A DNA stretch of 64,000 bases from Caldithrix sp. (GCA_020722815.1 DYKB01000003.1:191502-255501), one strand, 5' to 3'; shown: positions 36,728-46,348, counted from the first letter of the stretch. Translations and numbers: made by a program. The notes: generated by a model from the letters alone, not told the origin.

Positions 36728-37087
36728 TTACCCCATTTTTACTTTGCATTCTAAACAAAGCTGCGTCTGCGGAACGGCTTCCAGACGCTCTTTATCGATA
36801 TCTTTGCCACAAATCTGGCACGAACCATAGGTTTTATTGGCAATTCGATCAAGCGCTTCATTCAAATTTCTTAGAAAATCATTCAAACGTTCAGTGAGCA
36901 GATAAATTTTTTCCTGCTCTTGGGCATCAGTTCCCATTTCTGCAATGTGAGACGCATAGGCCGCATTTTCGCTTGACTGGTCTTTCTCTTTCGATAGCTC
37001 TTTTAATTCATTAAGCTCTTCCTGAGTTTCATGACGTTTGGCCAGAAGAATGTCCTGAAAGTGTTTCAATTCTTCATCAGATAGCAT
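36728..37087 (-). CDS. DksA/TraR-type C4 zinc-finger protein
   Basis: The 119-residue protein starts at the ATG at 37087 (MLSDEELKHFQD), chosen because GAGAGGA precedes it. An upstream ATG lacks a ribosome site. The coiled-coil part (about 5-75, rich in Glu/Lys) is followed by the C4 zinc finger CQICGKDI...CLEC. Family members bind the RNA polymerase secondary channel and modulate transcription with ppGpp. The acidic DxxDxA tip of classical DksA is not clearly present. A terminator follows directly, so the gene is a separate unit. Confidence 0.85.
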   Translation of the reverse strand: MLSDEELKHFQDILLAKRHETQEELNELKELSKEKDQSSENAAYASHIAEMGTDAQEQEKIYLLTERLNDFLRNLNEALDRIANKTYGSCQICGKDIDKERLEAVPQTQLCLECKVKMG

Positions 37088-37327
37088 TTTATCCTCTCGT
37101 TTATTTTCGGGATAGTTCATTGTTAACTAATATAATTCAGAAAATCCAAAAAAGCAAGGACTTTTTAAAAGCTTGCTTTGTAAATTAAAATTAAAATTTT
37201 CAAATAGTTAATATGAATCATTTTCACCCGGAGTGATATAATTCTCCCGGCTAATCCATTTGAATTAAATAAAAATGCTTGAGAGACAAAAAAGTTCCCA
37301 AAAATTTTAGAGCTATCGATAATCACT

Positions 37328-38098
37328 TCATTGGATGACCAATAAGCGTTTCAGCGCATCACGAGCCGCATACTGTTCCGCAATTTTCTTGCTGGTTCCT
37401 TTTCCACAACCGAGGGTTTCATTCTTCACATGAACTTCTACGGTAAATAATTTATTGTGATCAGGACCTTCTTCATCTTTTACCACATAGTGGGGGAGAC
37501 CGAGGCTTCGACTTTGAGAATATTCCAGCAAAATGCTTTTAAAATTTTTATTTTTTTCTTCCGAAAGAATTTTTTTTAAATCTTTTAAAAGGACTTTGCG
37601 GATAAATTTTTTCGCGGTCATCAGCCCGTGATCCAAATATATGGCCCCCAGAATGGCTTCGAAGGCATCGGCCAGAATAGAATGCCGTTGTCGACCGCCA
37701 GCCCTTTCTTCTGCTTCATTTAACAGGATAAATTCTCCCAGATGAAACTTTCGAGCCGCTGATGCCAGAATTTCCCGACTCACAACGAGGGATTTGATGG
37801 TTGTTAATTGACCCTCCTCGTGTTGTGGGTATCGACTATAAAGATACTCGGTTACCACCAATCCCAAAACAGCATCCCCCAGAAGTTCCAGACGTTCATT
37901 GGAGGATAGACGCTCTTCATTGGAGATTGATAAATACGAGCGATGCTTTAAAGCGCGAATTACTAATGCCAAATCATGAAATTGAATACCAATATGTCGG
38001 GCAAAGCGTTCTGCCCGTTCCTTTTCATCTTTTCCAAAATTTCGATTACTTATAAATTTTAGAAAGAATTTTTTGAAAAAATTTGACAAATAATTCAT
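37328..38098 (-). CDS. rnc: Ribonuclease III
   Basis: The 256-residue protein has the RNase III signature NERLELLGDAVLG, with the catalytic acidic residues, and a second DAFEAILGAIYLDHG helix. It ends in a double-stranded-RNA-binding domain (about 180-253, KSILLEYSQSRSLGLPHYVV...GTSKKIAEQYAARDAL). It processes rRNA and cleaves structured mRNAs. It is the last gene of the fatty-acid cluster, 29 bases after fabF, an arrangement common in bacteria. Confidence 0.96.
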   Translation of the reverse strand: MNYLSNFFKKFFLKFISNRNFGKDEKERAERFARHIGIQFHDLALVIRALKHRSYLSISNEERLSSNERLELLGDAVLGLVVTEYLYSRYPQHEEGQLTTIKSLVVSREILASAARKFHLGEFILLNEAEERAGGRQRHSILADAFEAILGAIYLDHGLMTAKKFIRKVLLKDLKKILSEEKNKNFKSILLEYSQSRSLGLPHYVVKDEEGPDHNKLFTVEVHVKNETLGCGKGTSKKIAEQYAARDALKRLLVIQ

Positions 38099-38127
38099 AA
38101 TCCATTGTTATTGTAAAATCACAAATC

Positions 38128-39369
38128 CTATTGATATTTTTTTGCAACCAGACAAACATTGTGTCCACCAAAACCAAATGAATTGGAAATAGCAACCTTC
38201 ACTTCTTTGTGGATGGCTTTACCGGGAACGTAGTTCAAATCACATTCCGGATCACGTTCAAGTTGATTTCTGGTCGGATGAATTATCTCGGTCTTAATTG
38301 ACATCATTACCGCAATCAATTCAACCGCCCCTGATGCCCCTAATAAATGGCCAACGATAGACTTGGTAGAACTAATTGGAATTTGATAAGCGCGCTCGCC
38401 AAACAGCGCTTTGATTGCCTGAGTCTCATTTTTATCATTAAAAGGAGTTGATGTACCGTGCGCATTAATATAATCCACCAGATCAAGCGAAATCCCCGCA
38501 TCCTTGAGCGCTAATTTCATGGCCCGAACTGCTCCTTCACCACCTGGTGCCGGCGCGGTAATATGATGGGCATCCGCTGAATAGCCCAAACCGACGAGTT
38601 CACCATAGATTTTGGCGTTCCGGGCGAGGGCATGCTCCAATTCTTCCAGCACAAGAACTCCGGATCCTTCGGACATGATAAAACCATCCCGCTGCAAATC
38701 AAATGGACGACTGGCATGTTCAGGATCATCATTTCTGGTAGAAAGAGCCTTCATCGATGAAAAACCGGCGATTCCAACCGGTGTAATAGTCGATTCACTA
38801 CCACCAGCGATCATAATATCTGCATCGCCATACTTAATAATTCGCATGGCGTCACCAATCGCATGAGAACTGGAGGCACAGGCAGAAACCGTGCTATAGT
38901 TAGGTCCTTTTAGTCCCCAAATCATGGAAATATGGCCGGGAATGATGTCGGTGATTATCATGGGGATAAACAAAGGACTTACGCGTCGCGGGCCATTTAC
39001 ATGGCAATTAATAATTTGCTCTTCCATCGTGGTTAATCCGCCAATTCCGGAACTAACGATGACACCAATCCGTTCGCGATCTTCATTTTCAAAATTCAAG
39101 CCAGAATCATTTATTGCCTCATAGGAAGCCGCAATGGCATAATGGACAAAAATATCCATCCTTCGTGCTTCTTTCTGCGAAACAAATTGCGAAATATCAA
39201 AATTTTTGACTTCACCTGCAATTCGAGATGCAAAACGTTCATCAATTGGAAATTTTGTAATAGGCCCAATTCCATTTTCGCCGGCGACAACATTTTTCCA
39301 GAAAGTTTCCAGATTATTACCGACAGGGGTAACAACTCCCATTCCTGTAACGACGACTCTTCTATTCAT
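38128..39369 (-). CDS. fabF: 3-oxoacyl-[ACP] synthase II
   Basis: The start is set at MNRRVVVTGMGVVTPVG, the usual family N-terminus. An in-frame ATG 18 codons upstream would add a basic tail, and the chosen start has only a weak ribosome site. The 413-residue enzyme has the Cys-His-His triad: SACASSSHAIGDAM, HGTSTPFNDKNE and NSFGFGGHN. It elongates acyl-ACP with malonyl-ACP in type II fatty-acid synthesis. It is separated from acpP by a strong hairpin. Confidence 0.95.
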   Translation of the reverse strand: MNRRVVVTGMGVVTPVGNNLETFWKNVVAGENGIGPITKFPIDERFASRIAGEVKNFDISQFVSQKEARRMDIFVHYAIAASYEAINDSGLNFENEDRERIGVIVSSGIGGLTTMEEQIINCHVNGPRRVSPLFIPMIITDIIPGHISMIWGLKGPNYSTVSACASSSHAIGDAMRIIKYGDADIMIAGGSESTITPVGIAGFSSMKALSTRNDDPEHASRPFDLQRDGFIMSEGSGVLVLEELEHALARNAKIYGELVGLGYSADAHHITAPAPGGEGAVRAMKLALKDAGISLDLVDYINAHGTSTPFNDKNETQAIKALFGERAYQIPISSTKSIVGHLLGASGAVELIAVMMSIKTEIIHPTRNQLERDPECDLNYVPGKAIHKEVKVAISNSFGFGGHNVCLVAKKYQ

Positions 39370-39411
39370 AAGGTACTTTTTAATTTGGTAAATTTTCTTT
39401 TTATAAATTGT

Positions 39412-39441
39412 AAAGTCCCGCACAAAATGGCGGGACTTTTT
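39412..39441. terminator. Hairpin between acpP and fabF (terminator/attenuator)
   Basis: A perfect 10-bp stem AAAGTCCCGC / GCGGGACTTT with an 8-base loop lies six bases after the acpP stop. The T-tract is better on the plus strand (TTTTT) than in the direction of transcription (TTTACAATTT). It may act as a partial terminator or a 3' stabiliser that makes acpP mRNA more abundant than fabF (inference). Confidence 0.65.
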
Positions 39442-39447
39442 ATGAAA

Positions 39448-39684
39448 TTATTTTACTTTTTTCTCGAGGTAACTAACCGCATCCCCTACGGTTCGAATTT
39501 TTTCTGCTTCTTCATCTGGAATTTCCAGACCGAAGGTTTCTTCGAAAGCCATAATCAGCTCTACTGTATCCAGCGAATCGGCTCCCAGATCATCCACAAA
39601 AGTAGCCTCATTCGTGACTTCGCTTTCTTCGACACCTAACTTTTCGACAATCACTTGTTTTACTTTTTCTCGAACATCACTCAT
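39448..39684 (-). CDS. acpP: Acyl carrier protein
   Basis: A 78-residue acidic four-helix protein with the phosphopantetheine serine in [28 protein letters not shown] lies eight bases before the ATG, the strongest ribosome site in the cluster and fitting for an abundant protein. It carries acyl chains for the Fab enzymes encoded around it. Confidence 0.97.
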   Translation of the reverse strand: MSDVREKVKQVIVEKLGVEESEVTNEATFVDDLGADSLDTVELIMAFEETFGLEIPDEEAEKIRTVGDAVSYLEKKVK

Positions 39685-39748
39685 TCGTATTCACCTCCTA
39701 ACGTTGATTTGATTTTGTTTTTAATATAAAGGGCTGGCTGTATCATTA

Positions 39749-40492
39749 CTACATTAAAAGTCCACCATCAACAACAATGACCTGACCGGTAATATAATCT
39801 GAATCAGGACCGGCCAGGAAAGAAACAACTTTTGCCACATCTTCGGGACTTCCTGGTCGCTTTAAAGGAATAACCGACAAGAAGCTCTCCTTAGCCTGAT
39901 CAGAAAGTTTTTTCGTCATATCGGTCTCGATGTAGCCAGGGGCTACGGCATTGACATGGATACCGCGTGAACCCAGTTCTTTGGCCGCAGTTTTGGTTAA
40001 ACCAATCAATCCGGCCTTGGAAGCCGAATAATTTGCCTGGCCAAAATTACCCATTAATCCAACCACAGAAGCAATATTAATGATTTTTCCGGAACGTTGT
40101 TTCATCATCACTTTGGCGGCTGCTTTGAGACAATTAAAACTCCCCTTTAAATTTACCTGTAAAACCGCGTCCCAATCACTCTCGGCCATTCGTATTAAAA
40201 GGGTATCACGGGTAATACCCGCATTATTGACCAGAATATCAATTTTACTATAAATTTTAACCGTCTCATCAATCAAATGTTCAGCAGATTCTACTTTGGA
40301 AACATCGGCGGCTATGGAAACGACATCGGCACCTGCATTTTTTAATTCCATAGCCGTTGCATCCGACAGTTCAGCATTAATATCCGAGATGATAACTTTA
40401 GCACCTTCAGAAATCAGTTGCCTGGCGATTGCTTTGCCAATCCCACGCGCTGAACCGGTGACAATTGCAACTTTTTGATCTAATTTTCCCAA
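39749..40492 (-). CDS. fabG: 3-oxoacyl-[ACP] reductase
   Basis: The 247-residue short-chain dehydrogenase begins at a TTG codon with GGGAGG seven bases upstream. The NADPH-binding motif GSARGIGKAIA, NNAG, and the Ser-Tyr-Lys catalytic set (SVVGLMGNFGQANYSASKAG) are all visible. It reduces 3-oxoacyl-ACP in the elongation cycle. Its position between fabD and acpP supports FabG over other SDR functions. Confidence 0.95.
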   Translation of the reverse strand: MGKLDQKVAIVTGSARGIGKAIARQLISEGAKVIISDINAELSDATAMELKNAGADVVSIAADVSKVESAEHLIDETVKIYSKIDILVNNAGITRDTLLIRMAESDWDAVLQVNLKGSFNCLKAAAKVMMKQRSGKIINIASVVGLMGNFGQANYSASKAGLIGLTKTAAKELGSRGIHVNAVAPGYIETDMTKKLSDQAKESFLSVIPLKRPGSPEDVAKVVSFLAGPDSDYITGQVIVVDGGLLM

Positions 40493-40532
40493 AAATAGCC
40501 TCCCAATATCAAGGTAAAATATATTTTATTGA

Positions 40533-41456
40533 CTAAACCGATAAGGTATTCACCCCAGCCCAATCGCCAACCGGGATAACACTTACATTTCGATAGTTAC
40601 GCTTCATTAAACTGGTTAAGACCTTCCCTGGACCAACTTCATAAAATATTTCTCCCCCATCGCCAATCATGTTTTGAACACTCTGATCCCATTTTACCGG
40701 ATGGGTTACCTGTTTATAGAGCGCCGAGTGAATAAGTGCGGATTTTGTTACTGGCTCAGCCGTTACATTCACATAAACAGGAATTTCCGGATCATTAATT
40801 TCAACATTCGTTAAGGCAATTTTTAGTTCTTCCTGGGCACTATTCATTAAGGGCGAATGAAATGCGCCACTTACAACCAATGGTACGACTTTCATGGCAC
40901 CCTTCTCTTTCGCCAGCATCATTGCTTTTTCGACACCTTTAATAGTTCCTGAAATAACGATTTGATTCGGAGCGTTATAGTTGGCAGGTTGAACGAGGTT
41001 TTCACTGCTGACGTCCAGACAAATTTCGTTGATGACAGGTTCTTCTAATCCGATAATAGCAGCCATCGCACCGGGATTCATTGCCCCGGCTTCTTGCATC
41101 AGCTCTCCCCTTAGCTTGACAAGGTTTAATGCCGTTTCAAATTGAAGTGAGCCTGCTGCTACCAATGCAGAATATTCTCCAAGACTGTGTCCGGCAACCA
41201 TTTGTGGTTTGATGCCTTTTTCCGCCAGCAGGTGAAAAAGGATAACACTTAAAACAAAAATCGATGGTTGGGTAATTCGAGTCTGTTTCAGTTCTTCTTC
41301 CGGTCCTTCAAAAGAGATTTTTGTTAAATTGAATCCAAGTAAATTGTTCGCTTTTTCATAATACTCCCTGGCCAGTGCGGAACGCTGAAACAAATCAACT
41401 CCCATTCCAACAAATTGAGATCCCTGCCCAGGAAAAACAAAAGCCATTTTACTCAA
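40533..41456 (-). CDS. fabD: Malonyl-CoA:ACP transacylase
   Basis: The 307-residue protein starts MAFVFPGQGSQFVGMG, with the nucleophile serine in VAGHSLGEYSALVAAG and the later histidine in SGAFHSPLM. It transfers malonyl groups from CoA to ACP. It follows fabH by 28 bases and precedes fabG by 40. Confidence 0.96.
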   Translation of the reverse strand: MSKMAFVFPGQGSQFVGMGVDLFQRSALAREYYEKANNLLGFNLTKISFEGPEEELKQTRITQPSIFVLSVILFHLLAEKGIKPQMVAGHSLGEYSALVAAGSLQFETALNLVKLRGELMQEAGAMNPGAMAAIIGLEEPVINEICLDVSSENLVQPANYNAPNQIVISGTIKGVEKAMMLAKEKGAMKVVPLVVSGAFHSPLMNSAQEELKIALTNVEINDPEIPVYVNVTAEPVTKSALIHSALYKQVTHPVKWDQSVQNMIGDGGEIFYEVGPGKVLTSLMKRNYRNVSVIPVGDWAGVNTLSV

Positions 41457-41484
41457 AATAACTCCTTTCGAAATCGTAAATAAA

Positions 41485-42483
41485 CTAGAACTGCACTACC
41501 GCCGAACCCCATGTAAATCCACCACCAAAAGCGACCATCAGGCACCGTTGGCCGGCTTTTAAACGCCCGGTTTCGAAAGCTTCATCCAGCGCAATGGGAA
41601 TGGAAGCAGCCGATGTATTTCCATAATTTTCAATGTTACTATATACTTTTTCGGGGGGCACTTTTGCCATTTGGGCAGTTGCCTGAATGATGCGATTATT
41701 AGCTTGATGTGAAATCAGCAAATCGACTTCTTCAACCGAAATACCGGCCTTTTCAATCGCAATATTGGCAGCGGAACTCATTGCCTTTATGGCATACTTA
41801 AATACTTCGCGGCCAGCCATTTGAATGAAATGTAATTTTTGATCGACCGTTTCATGAGTTGCCGGATGTTTCGAACCACCACCAGGTGTGAATAGCAGGT
41901 GCGAAAGGCTGCCATCGGACTCCCAAAAATGGGACATTAATCCTCGCTTGCCATCTGAAGGCTGTAACAAAACCGCACCCGCACCATCGCCAAACAGTAC
42001 ACAGGTATTTCGATCACTATAATCCACCATCCGGGATAAAGTTTCTGCCCCGACAACAAGTATATTTTTGTATGAGCCCGATTTAATCAGTGCATTTGAA
42101 ATTACTAATCCAAAAATAAAACCGGAACAAGCGGCGGAAATATCAAAGGCAGTCGCATTTTTAGCACCAATTTTATCCTGAACGTAACAGGCAGTTGATG
42201 GGAAAGGCATATCGGGCGTAATCGTCGCCACGATGATCACATCCACCGCTTCCGGTGTAACGTTTGCCCTTTCCAAAGCCTGACGACAGGCTGCAGCGGC
42301 AAGATCCGAAGTCACCACTCCTTCTTCGGCAATATGCCGAATTTTCATTCCAGTTCGGGTAACAATCCACTCGTCTGTCGTATCGACCATTTTTTCTAAA
42401 TCATGATTGGTAAGAATTTTATCGGGTACAGCTCGCCCGGTACTCACAATCATTGCTCCCAGTTCATTCTTCAACTTCAACAC
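41485..42483 (-). CDS. fabH: 3-oxoacyl-[ACP] synthase III
   Basis: The enzyme (up to 332 residues) has the initiating-ketosynthase triad: Cys in DISAACSGFIFGL, His in SHQANNRI and Asn in ENYGNTSAAS. The frame opens at a GTG at 42483 that overlaps plsX by 20 bases. A TTG three codons in, or the ATG ten codons in (after GGGAGC), are alternatives. It condenses acetyl-CoA or a branched starter with malonyl-ACP. Confidence 0.94.
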   Translation of the reverse strand: MLKLKNELGAMIVSTGRAVPDKILTNHDLEKMVDTTDEWIVTRTGMKIRHIAEEGVVTSDLAAAACRQALERANVTPEAVDVIIVATITPDMPFPSTACYVQDKIGAKNATAFDISAACSGFIFGLVISNALIKSGSYKNILVVGAETLSRMVDYSDRNTCVLFGDGAGAVLLQPSDGKRGLMSHFWESDGSLSHLLFTPGGGSKHPATHETVDQKLHFIQMAGREVFKYAIKAMSSAANIAIEKAGISVEEVDLLISHQANNRIIQATAQMAKVPPEKVYSNIENYGNTSAASIPIALDEAFETGRLKAGQRCLMVAFGGGFTWGSAVVQF

Positions 42484-43486
42484 CTTTCAAAAGATGAATT
42501 TCCGATCCAATATAATGATTAACCTTTTCTAAAACAACCTTTTCCGCTTCAAAGATAGCATTTCGAATGGCTTTAGGAGATGATTTACCATGGCAGATGA
42601 TACTGACACCCTGTACACCAAGTAAAGGCACACCGCCATATTCTTCCCAATCAAAAACCCGTTTAACACGCCTGAAACTTGACCGTAACAGAAAGGCACC
42701 AAGCATCGCCAGGGGGCGTTTGCCAACCGATTTCTTTAATGTCGAAGAGAAAACCGAATTGAAACTTTCACCAAATTTTAAAACAATATTTCCAACAAAT
42801 CCATCACATACAATCACATCAGCGGCGCCGCGCAGAATATCGCGGCCTTCAATATTGCCAATAAAATTTACTCTTTTATTTAATTTAAACAGCTCATGGG
42901 TTTGTAGCGCGATCTCATTTCCTTTATTCGCCTCTTCCCCAATATTTAATAGCCCAATCCGGGGTTTTTTAATTCCCAGATACCGCTCAATAAAAATACT
43001 CCCCATAATACCAAAGGTTAGAAGTTGATGGGGTTTACAATCAACATTCGTACCCGCATCAATTAGCAGACTGACACCATTCGTTGTCGGCATAAATGAA
43101 CCAATTGCCGGTCTACTGACACCTGGAATGCGTCCCAGTCCAAATAATGAAGCAGCCAACATGGCGCCGGTATGTCCCGCACTTACCACCGCATCAACTT
43201 CACCTTGCTTATGAAGGCGAATTGCAACACTAATCGAATTATCTTTTTTCTTTCGAAGCGCTGTTGTTGGTGAATCATAAAACTCAATTTTTTCAGAAGC
43301 ATGAACAATACCGATTTTATTAGCCCGGGTAACCGGCAAATAGGACAACTCTGTCTCAATCGTTTTCTGATCACCCACCAGTACTAATTCAAATCGACCA
43401 TTCGCCATCCGACTGGCTTCAACGCAACCTTTAATGATGGCTTTGGGGGCATAATCACCCCCCATCGTATCCACGGCTATCCGCAT
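42464..43486 (-). CDS. plsX: Phosphate acyltransferase
   Basis: The start MRIAVDTMGGDYAPKA at 43486 has GGAG seven bases upstream. The 340-residue protein shows VSAGHTGAMLAASLFGLGRI, INIGEEANKG-type segments, VCDGFVGNIVLKFGE and a C-terminal amphipathic helix. PlsX makes acyl-phosphate from acyl-ACP for phospholipid synthesis. It lies between rpmF and fabH in the standard order. Confidence 0.95.
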   Translation of the reverse strand: MRIAVDTMGGDYAPKAIIKGCVEASRMANGRFELVLVGDQKTIETELSYLPVTRANKIGIVHASEKIEFYDSPTTALRKKKDNSISVAIRLHKQGEVDAVVSAGHTGAMLAASLFGLGRIPGVSRPAIGSFMPTTNGVSLLIDAGTNVDCKPHQLLTFGIMGSIFIERYLGIKKPRIGLLNIGEEANKGNEIALQTHELFKLNKRVNFIGNIEGRDILRGAADVIVCDGFVGNIVLKFGESFNSVFSSTLKKSVGKRPLAMLGAFLLRSSFRRVKRVFDWEEYGGVPLLGVQGVSIICHGKSSPKAIRNAIFEAEKVVLEKVNHYIGSEIHLLKGVEVEE

Positions 43487-43665
43487 GTGTACTCCGCTAA
43501 ACGACAATCCCACTCAACCAATTTAAAATAAATTACAGTCTTCTTTGACAGAATAAAACCATTCAAAATTTTCGATATTTTAAGTTACTCGACAATGAAT
43601 TTTTACAAAAAAAATAAAACTTTTTTTATGCTGAAAATTCCATTTTTCATACGCCTGAATAGCCA

Positions 43666-43695
43666 AAGTGCGATGTTAAGCAAAACATCGCACTT
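43666..43695. terminator. Strong hairpin between rpmF and plsX
   Basis: AAGTGCGATGTT and AACATCGCACTT form a perfect 12-bp stem with a 6-base loop (AAGCAA) in the gap after rpmF. In the direction of transcription only three Us follow, so it may be an mRNA processing or stability element, or a weak terminator, rather than a full stop. Confidence 0.6.
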
Positions 43696-43740
43696 ATCAG
43701 ATGAAAAATGTCAAAAAAAGATTCTAAACCAGCCCTAATT

Positions 43741-43932
43741 TCATTTCGATGAACTTGCTTTGGGTGTAAAAACAGAACGTCCATTATAATATCCACAATT
43801 CGGACAGGCACTATGAGGTCTTTTTGCTTCATTACAATTTGGGCATTCCATCACGGCTGGCGTAGATAACTTCCAATGCGTCCGGCGTTTATCGCGGCGC
43901 GTCTTCGAATGTCGGCGTTTTGGATTTGGCAC
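43741..43932 (-). CDS. rpmF: 50S ribosomal protein L32 (zinc-binding form)
   Basis: A 63-residue protein starting at GTG, with GAGGG upstream. It shows the L32 N-terminus [18 protein letters not shown] and a CPNC...[10 protein letters not shown] zinc ribbon (four Cys). It lies between the DUF177 gene and plsX, as in most bacteria, linking ribosome and lipid synthesis. Confidence 0.97.
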   Translation of the reverse strand: MPNPKRRHSKTRRDKRRTHWKLSTPAVMECPNCNEAKRPHSACPNCGYYNGRSVFTPKASSSK

Positions 43933-43975
43933 GTTTACCCTCTTTTATTTAAAGTCATACAAAAAGTGAATTATT

Positions 43976-44485
43976 TTATTTGTTTTCTAATAAAACCTGT
44001 AAAGCATCCCACCGATGATCAATGGTTTTCTTTTCACAACGACAGGTTTCAACATTTAAATCAGCTCCACAACCGGCACAAATTCCGGCACAGTTTTCGG
44101 AACAAAGCATTTTGGAAGGAAGCGCCAGAAGTAAAAAATCCCGAACATCTTCTGACAAGTCCACATAATATGCCTTTGAATCTAATACCTTGATTTCGTC
44201 ATCCGTTCCAGCTAATTCCTTATCATACGAAAAAGTTAACCGTTCCCGGGTGTTAATGGGAAAATTAAACTTGGTTAAGCAACGATCACATACAAGCTGT
44301 ACCTGGGTGATTAAATTTACATCAATGACGAAATTTTGTTGAAACTTTTGTAAATATATGTTCACATAAATTGGCTCATGGAAATACTCATGTTCTTTCA
44401 GGCCACAAACCGATGGGCTTACAATTAAATTAAACTCATGTACGCCATCGCTTAAATGCGAAATTTTTAATTTTAAATCATCCAT
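43976..44485 (-). CDS. YceD/DUF177 family protein
   Basis: The 169-residue protein has the family pattern: a CDRCL motif near 80 (LVCDRCLTKFNF), and here a C-terminal cysteine cluster, CSENCAGICAGCGADLN followed by CRC. YceD-type proteins act in 23S rRNA or ribosome maturation and are nearly always next to rpmF, as here. The cysteine-rich C-terminus may bind zinc. Confidence 0.9.
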   Translation of the reverse strand: MDDLKLKISHLSDGVHEFNLIVSPSVCGLKEHEYFHEPIYVNIYLQKFQQNFVIDVNLITQVQLVCDRCLTKFNFPINTRERLTFSYDKELAGTDDEIKVLDSKAYYVDLSEDVRDFLLLALPSKMLCSENCAGICAGCGADLNVETCRCEKKTIDHRWDALQVLLENK

Positions 44486-44710
44486 TTTATTATCAAATTC
44501 ATCTCACTCACCTTAAATGCGCGTTCACGTCATTCTGGATAGCTGAACATAATTCAAAAATCTAATAATTTCCGTTTATCGCACAAATTCATTCTTTCGC
44601 CAAAATTTGCATGGGCAATTATGGACGAACGCGGCTGTAAATACCTGAAGCCTTAATCAGGATCTCCATTTTAAAAACAAGTGCCAATTTAATTAAATAA
44701 AAAAAAATAA

Positions 44711-46129
44711 TCAAGCGAAAAATGCAAAAGTATGAGATTTTTTTAAAAAATTGTCCATAGCTCTGGCCGATTTTCTAGCTGCCCCCATCGCCAGAATGAC
44801 GGTTGCCCCGCCGGTTACAATATCACCCCCGGCAAAAACCCCTGGAATGGAAGTGGCACCAGTTTCTGGATCTGCAATAATATTTCCCCACTTCCCCACT
44901 TTTAAGGTGGGAGAGGAATTGGGCAGTAATGGATTTGGCCCCTGCCCGATGGCAACAATGACCGTATCCACATCCAGAGCCAATTCAGAGCCTTTTACGG
45001 GTACGGGCCGCCTTCGTCCCGATTCATCCGACTCCCCCAACTCCATTCGAATACAGATCATTTCCTTAACCCAACCGGAATCATTCCCGATGATTTTTAG
45101 GGGATTCTGTAGAAAATTAAACGTGACCCCTTCTTCCTCGGCGTGATGAATTTCTTCAGCCCGGGCTGGCATCTCCTCTTTAGAACGCCGGTAAACCAGA
45201 TACACATTTTCAGCACCCAATCTTAATGCATTCCGGGCACAATCCATGGCAACATTCCCCCCACCAATGACGGCAACATTTCGGGAATGTATAATTGGCG
45301 TGTCCCATTCCGGGAAAAGATAGGCTTTCATCAAATTCACACGAGTTAAATACTCATTGGCTGAATACACCCCATTCAGATTTTCACCTGGAATATTCAT
45401 AAAATAGGGTAATCCTGCCCCGGTACCAATAAAAATCGCATGAAATCTTTTACGAAGCGAGTCAAGGTCTTCGGTCAAACCGGCGACATAGCTGGTGATG
45501 ATTTTAACTCCCATTTTTTTAAGGAGTTCAACCTCATAATTTAAAATATTTTTTGGTAGTCGAAATTCTGGGATTCCGTAGACGAGCACGCCCCCACACT
45601 GATGTAATGCTTCAAACAGGGTTACATCATGTCCCAATCGACGAAGTTCACCGGCAGCGGTTAATCCGGCTGGACCAGCGCCGATTATCGCCACTTTCTT
45701 TCCCGTCTCCGTTTGAATTGTTGGTAAACTCACCTTGCCGTTATTTCGTTCCCAATCAGCCGCAAATCGCTCCAGGCGCCCAATCGCTACCGGTTCATAT
45801 CTAATTCCCAGGGTACAAACTTTTTCACATTGGTCCTCCTGGGGACAAACGCGTCCACATATTGAAGGTAGTAAATTTTTTTCTTTTATTTTTTGAATAG
45901 CACCCTGAAAGTCACCACGCGCGATATGTCGAATAAAACTCGGTATATCGATTTCAACAGGGCACCCTTTGATACAGGGCTGATTTTTACACTGAATGCA
46001 CCGCCGGGCTTCCTGTTGTGCCAATTCAGGCGTATATCCAGAAGGAACCTCATTAAAATTATGAATTCGTTCCACTGGTGGTTGCTCCGGCATCGGCGTT
46101 TTTTGAGGAATAATCGTTATTTTTGCCAT
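44711..46129 (-). CDS. nfnB: NfnB/GltD-type NAD(P)-flavin iron-sulfur oxidoreductase
   Basis: The 472-residue protein has an N-terminal double [4Fe-4S] domain (CIQCKNQPCIKGCP and CGRVCPQEDQCEKVC). Two nucleotide-binding folds follow: FAD motif VAIIGAGPAGLTAAGELRRL and NAD(P) motif VAVIGGGNVAMDCARNALRL. It ends with the family GPNPLLP and AGGDIVTGGATVI segments. Alone it could be glutamate synthase small subunit. The adjacent NfnA-like gene, and absence of a large subunit, support the NADH-dependent ferredoxin:NADP+ oxidoreductase NfnAB. Confidence 0.9.
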   Translation of the reverse strand: MAKITIIPQKTPMPEQPPVERIHNFNEVPSGYTPELAQQEARRCIQCKNQPCIKGCPVEIDIPSFIRHIARGDFQGAIQKIKEKNLLPSICGRVCPQEDQCEKVCTLGIRYEPVAIGRLERFAADWERNNGKVSLPTIQTETGKKVAIIGAGPAGLTAAGELRRLGHDVTLFEALHQCGGVLVYGIPEFRLPKNILNYEVELLKKMGVKIITSYVAGLTEDLDSLRKRFHAIFIGTGAGLPYFMNIPGENLNGVYSANEYLTRVNLMKAYLFPEWDTPIIHSRNVAVIGGGNVAMDCARNALRLGAENVYLVYRRSKEEMPARAEEIHHAEEEGVTFNFLQNPLKIIGNDSGWVKEMICIRMELGESDESGRRRPVPVKGSELALDVDTVIVAIGQGPNPLLPNSSPTLKVGKWGNIIADPETGATSIPGVFAGGDIVTGGATVILAMGAARKSARAMDNFLKKSHTFAFFA

Positions 46130-46210
46130 ATTCTTTGCTTGTGATTAAATTTTTCAATTTTGATTTTTCATTACCGTACCCTTTTTATAGATCCTCTTTA
46201 AACCACACGG

Positions 46211-46290
46211 GTGACCTTACCCTAACACGCTTTCCCAAAGGGAAAGCGTAGCGATTCCCTCTCCCCTTGGGGAAGAGGGTGAGGGGTCAG
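46211..46290. repeat. Complex palindrome (CCCTCTCC family), copy 2, between nfnA and nfnB
   Basis: TTTCCCAAAGGGAAA, the linker GCGTAGCGATTCCC, and CTCTCCCCTTGGGGAAGAG form two hairpins, with flanking CCTTACCCTAAC and GGGTGAGGGGTCAG. It is the same architecture and linker as the copy nested in the MITE at 19849-19927. Lying inside a two-gene operon, it may affect the relative amounts of NfnA and NfnB. Confidence 0.7.
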
Positions 46291-46348
46291 ATTTAGCATG
46301 ATCAAAAAGTGTACAGTCGCAAGTCTTGATTTTCTGATATGAAGCGGT

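Noticed and set aside
39370-39423. Upstream start for fabF adding 18 residues
   Set aside because: The extension is not seen in the family, which starts at MNRRVVVTG, and it has no ribosome site.
44711-46129. Glutamate synthase small subunit
   Set aside because: Sequence alone would allow it, but no large subunit is present and an NfnA-type partner is directly upstream.
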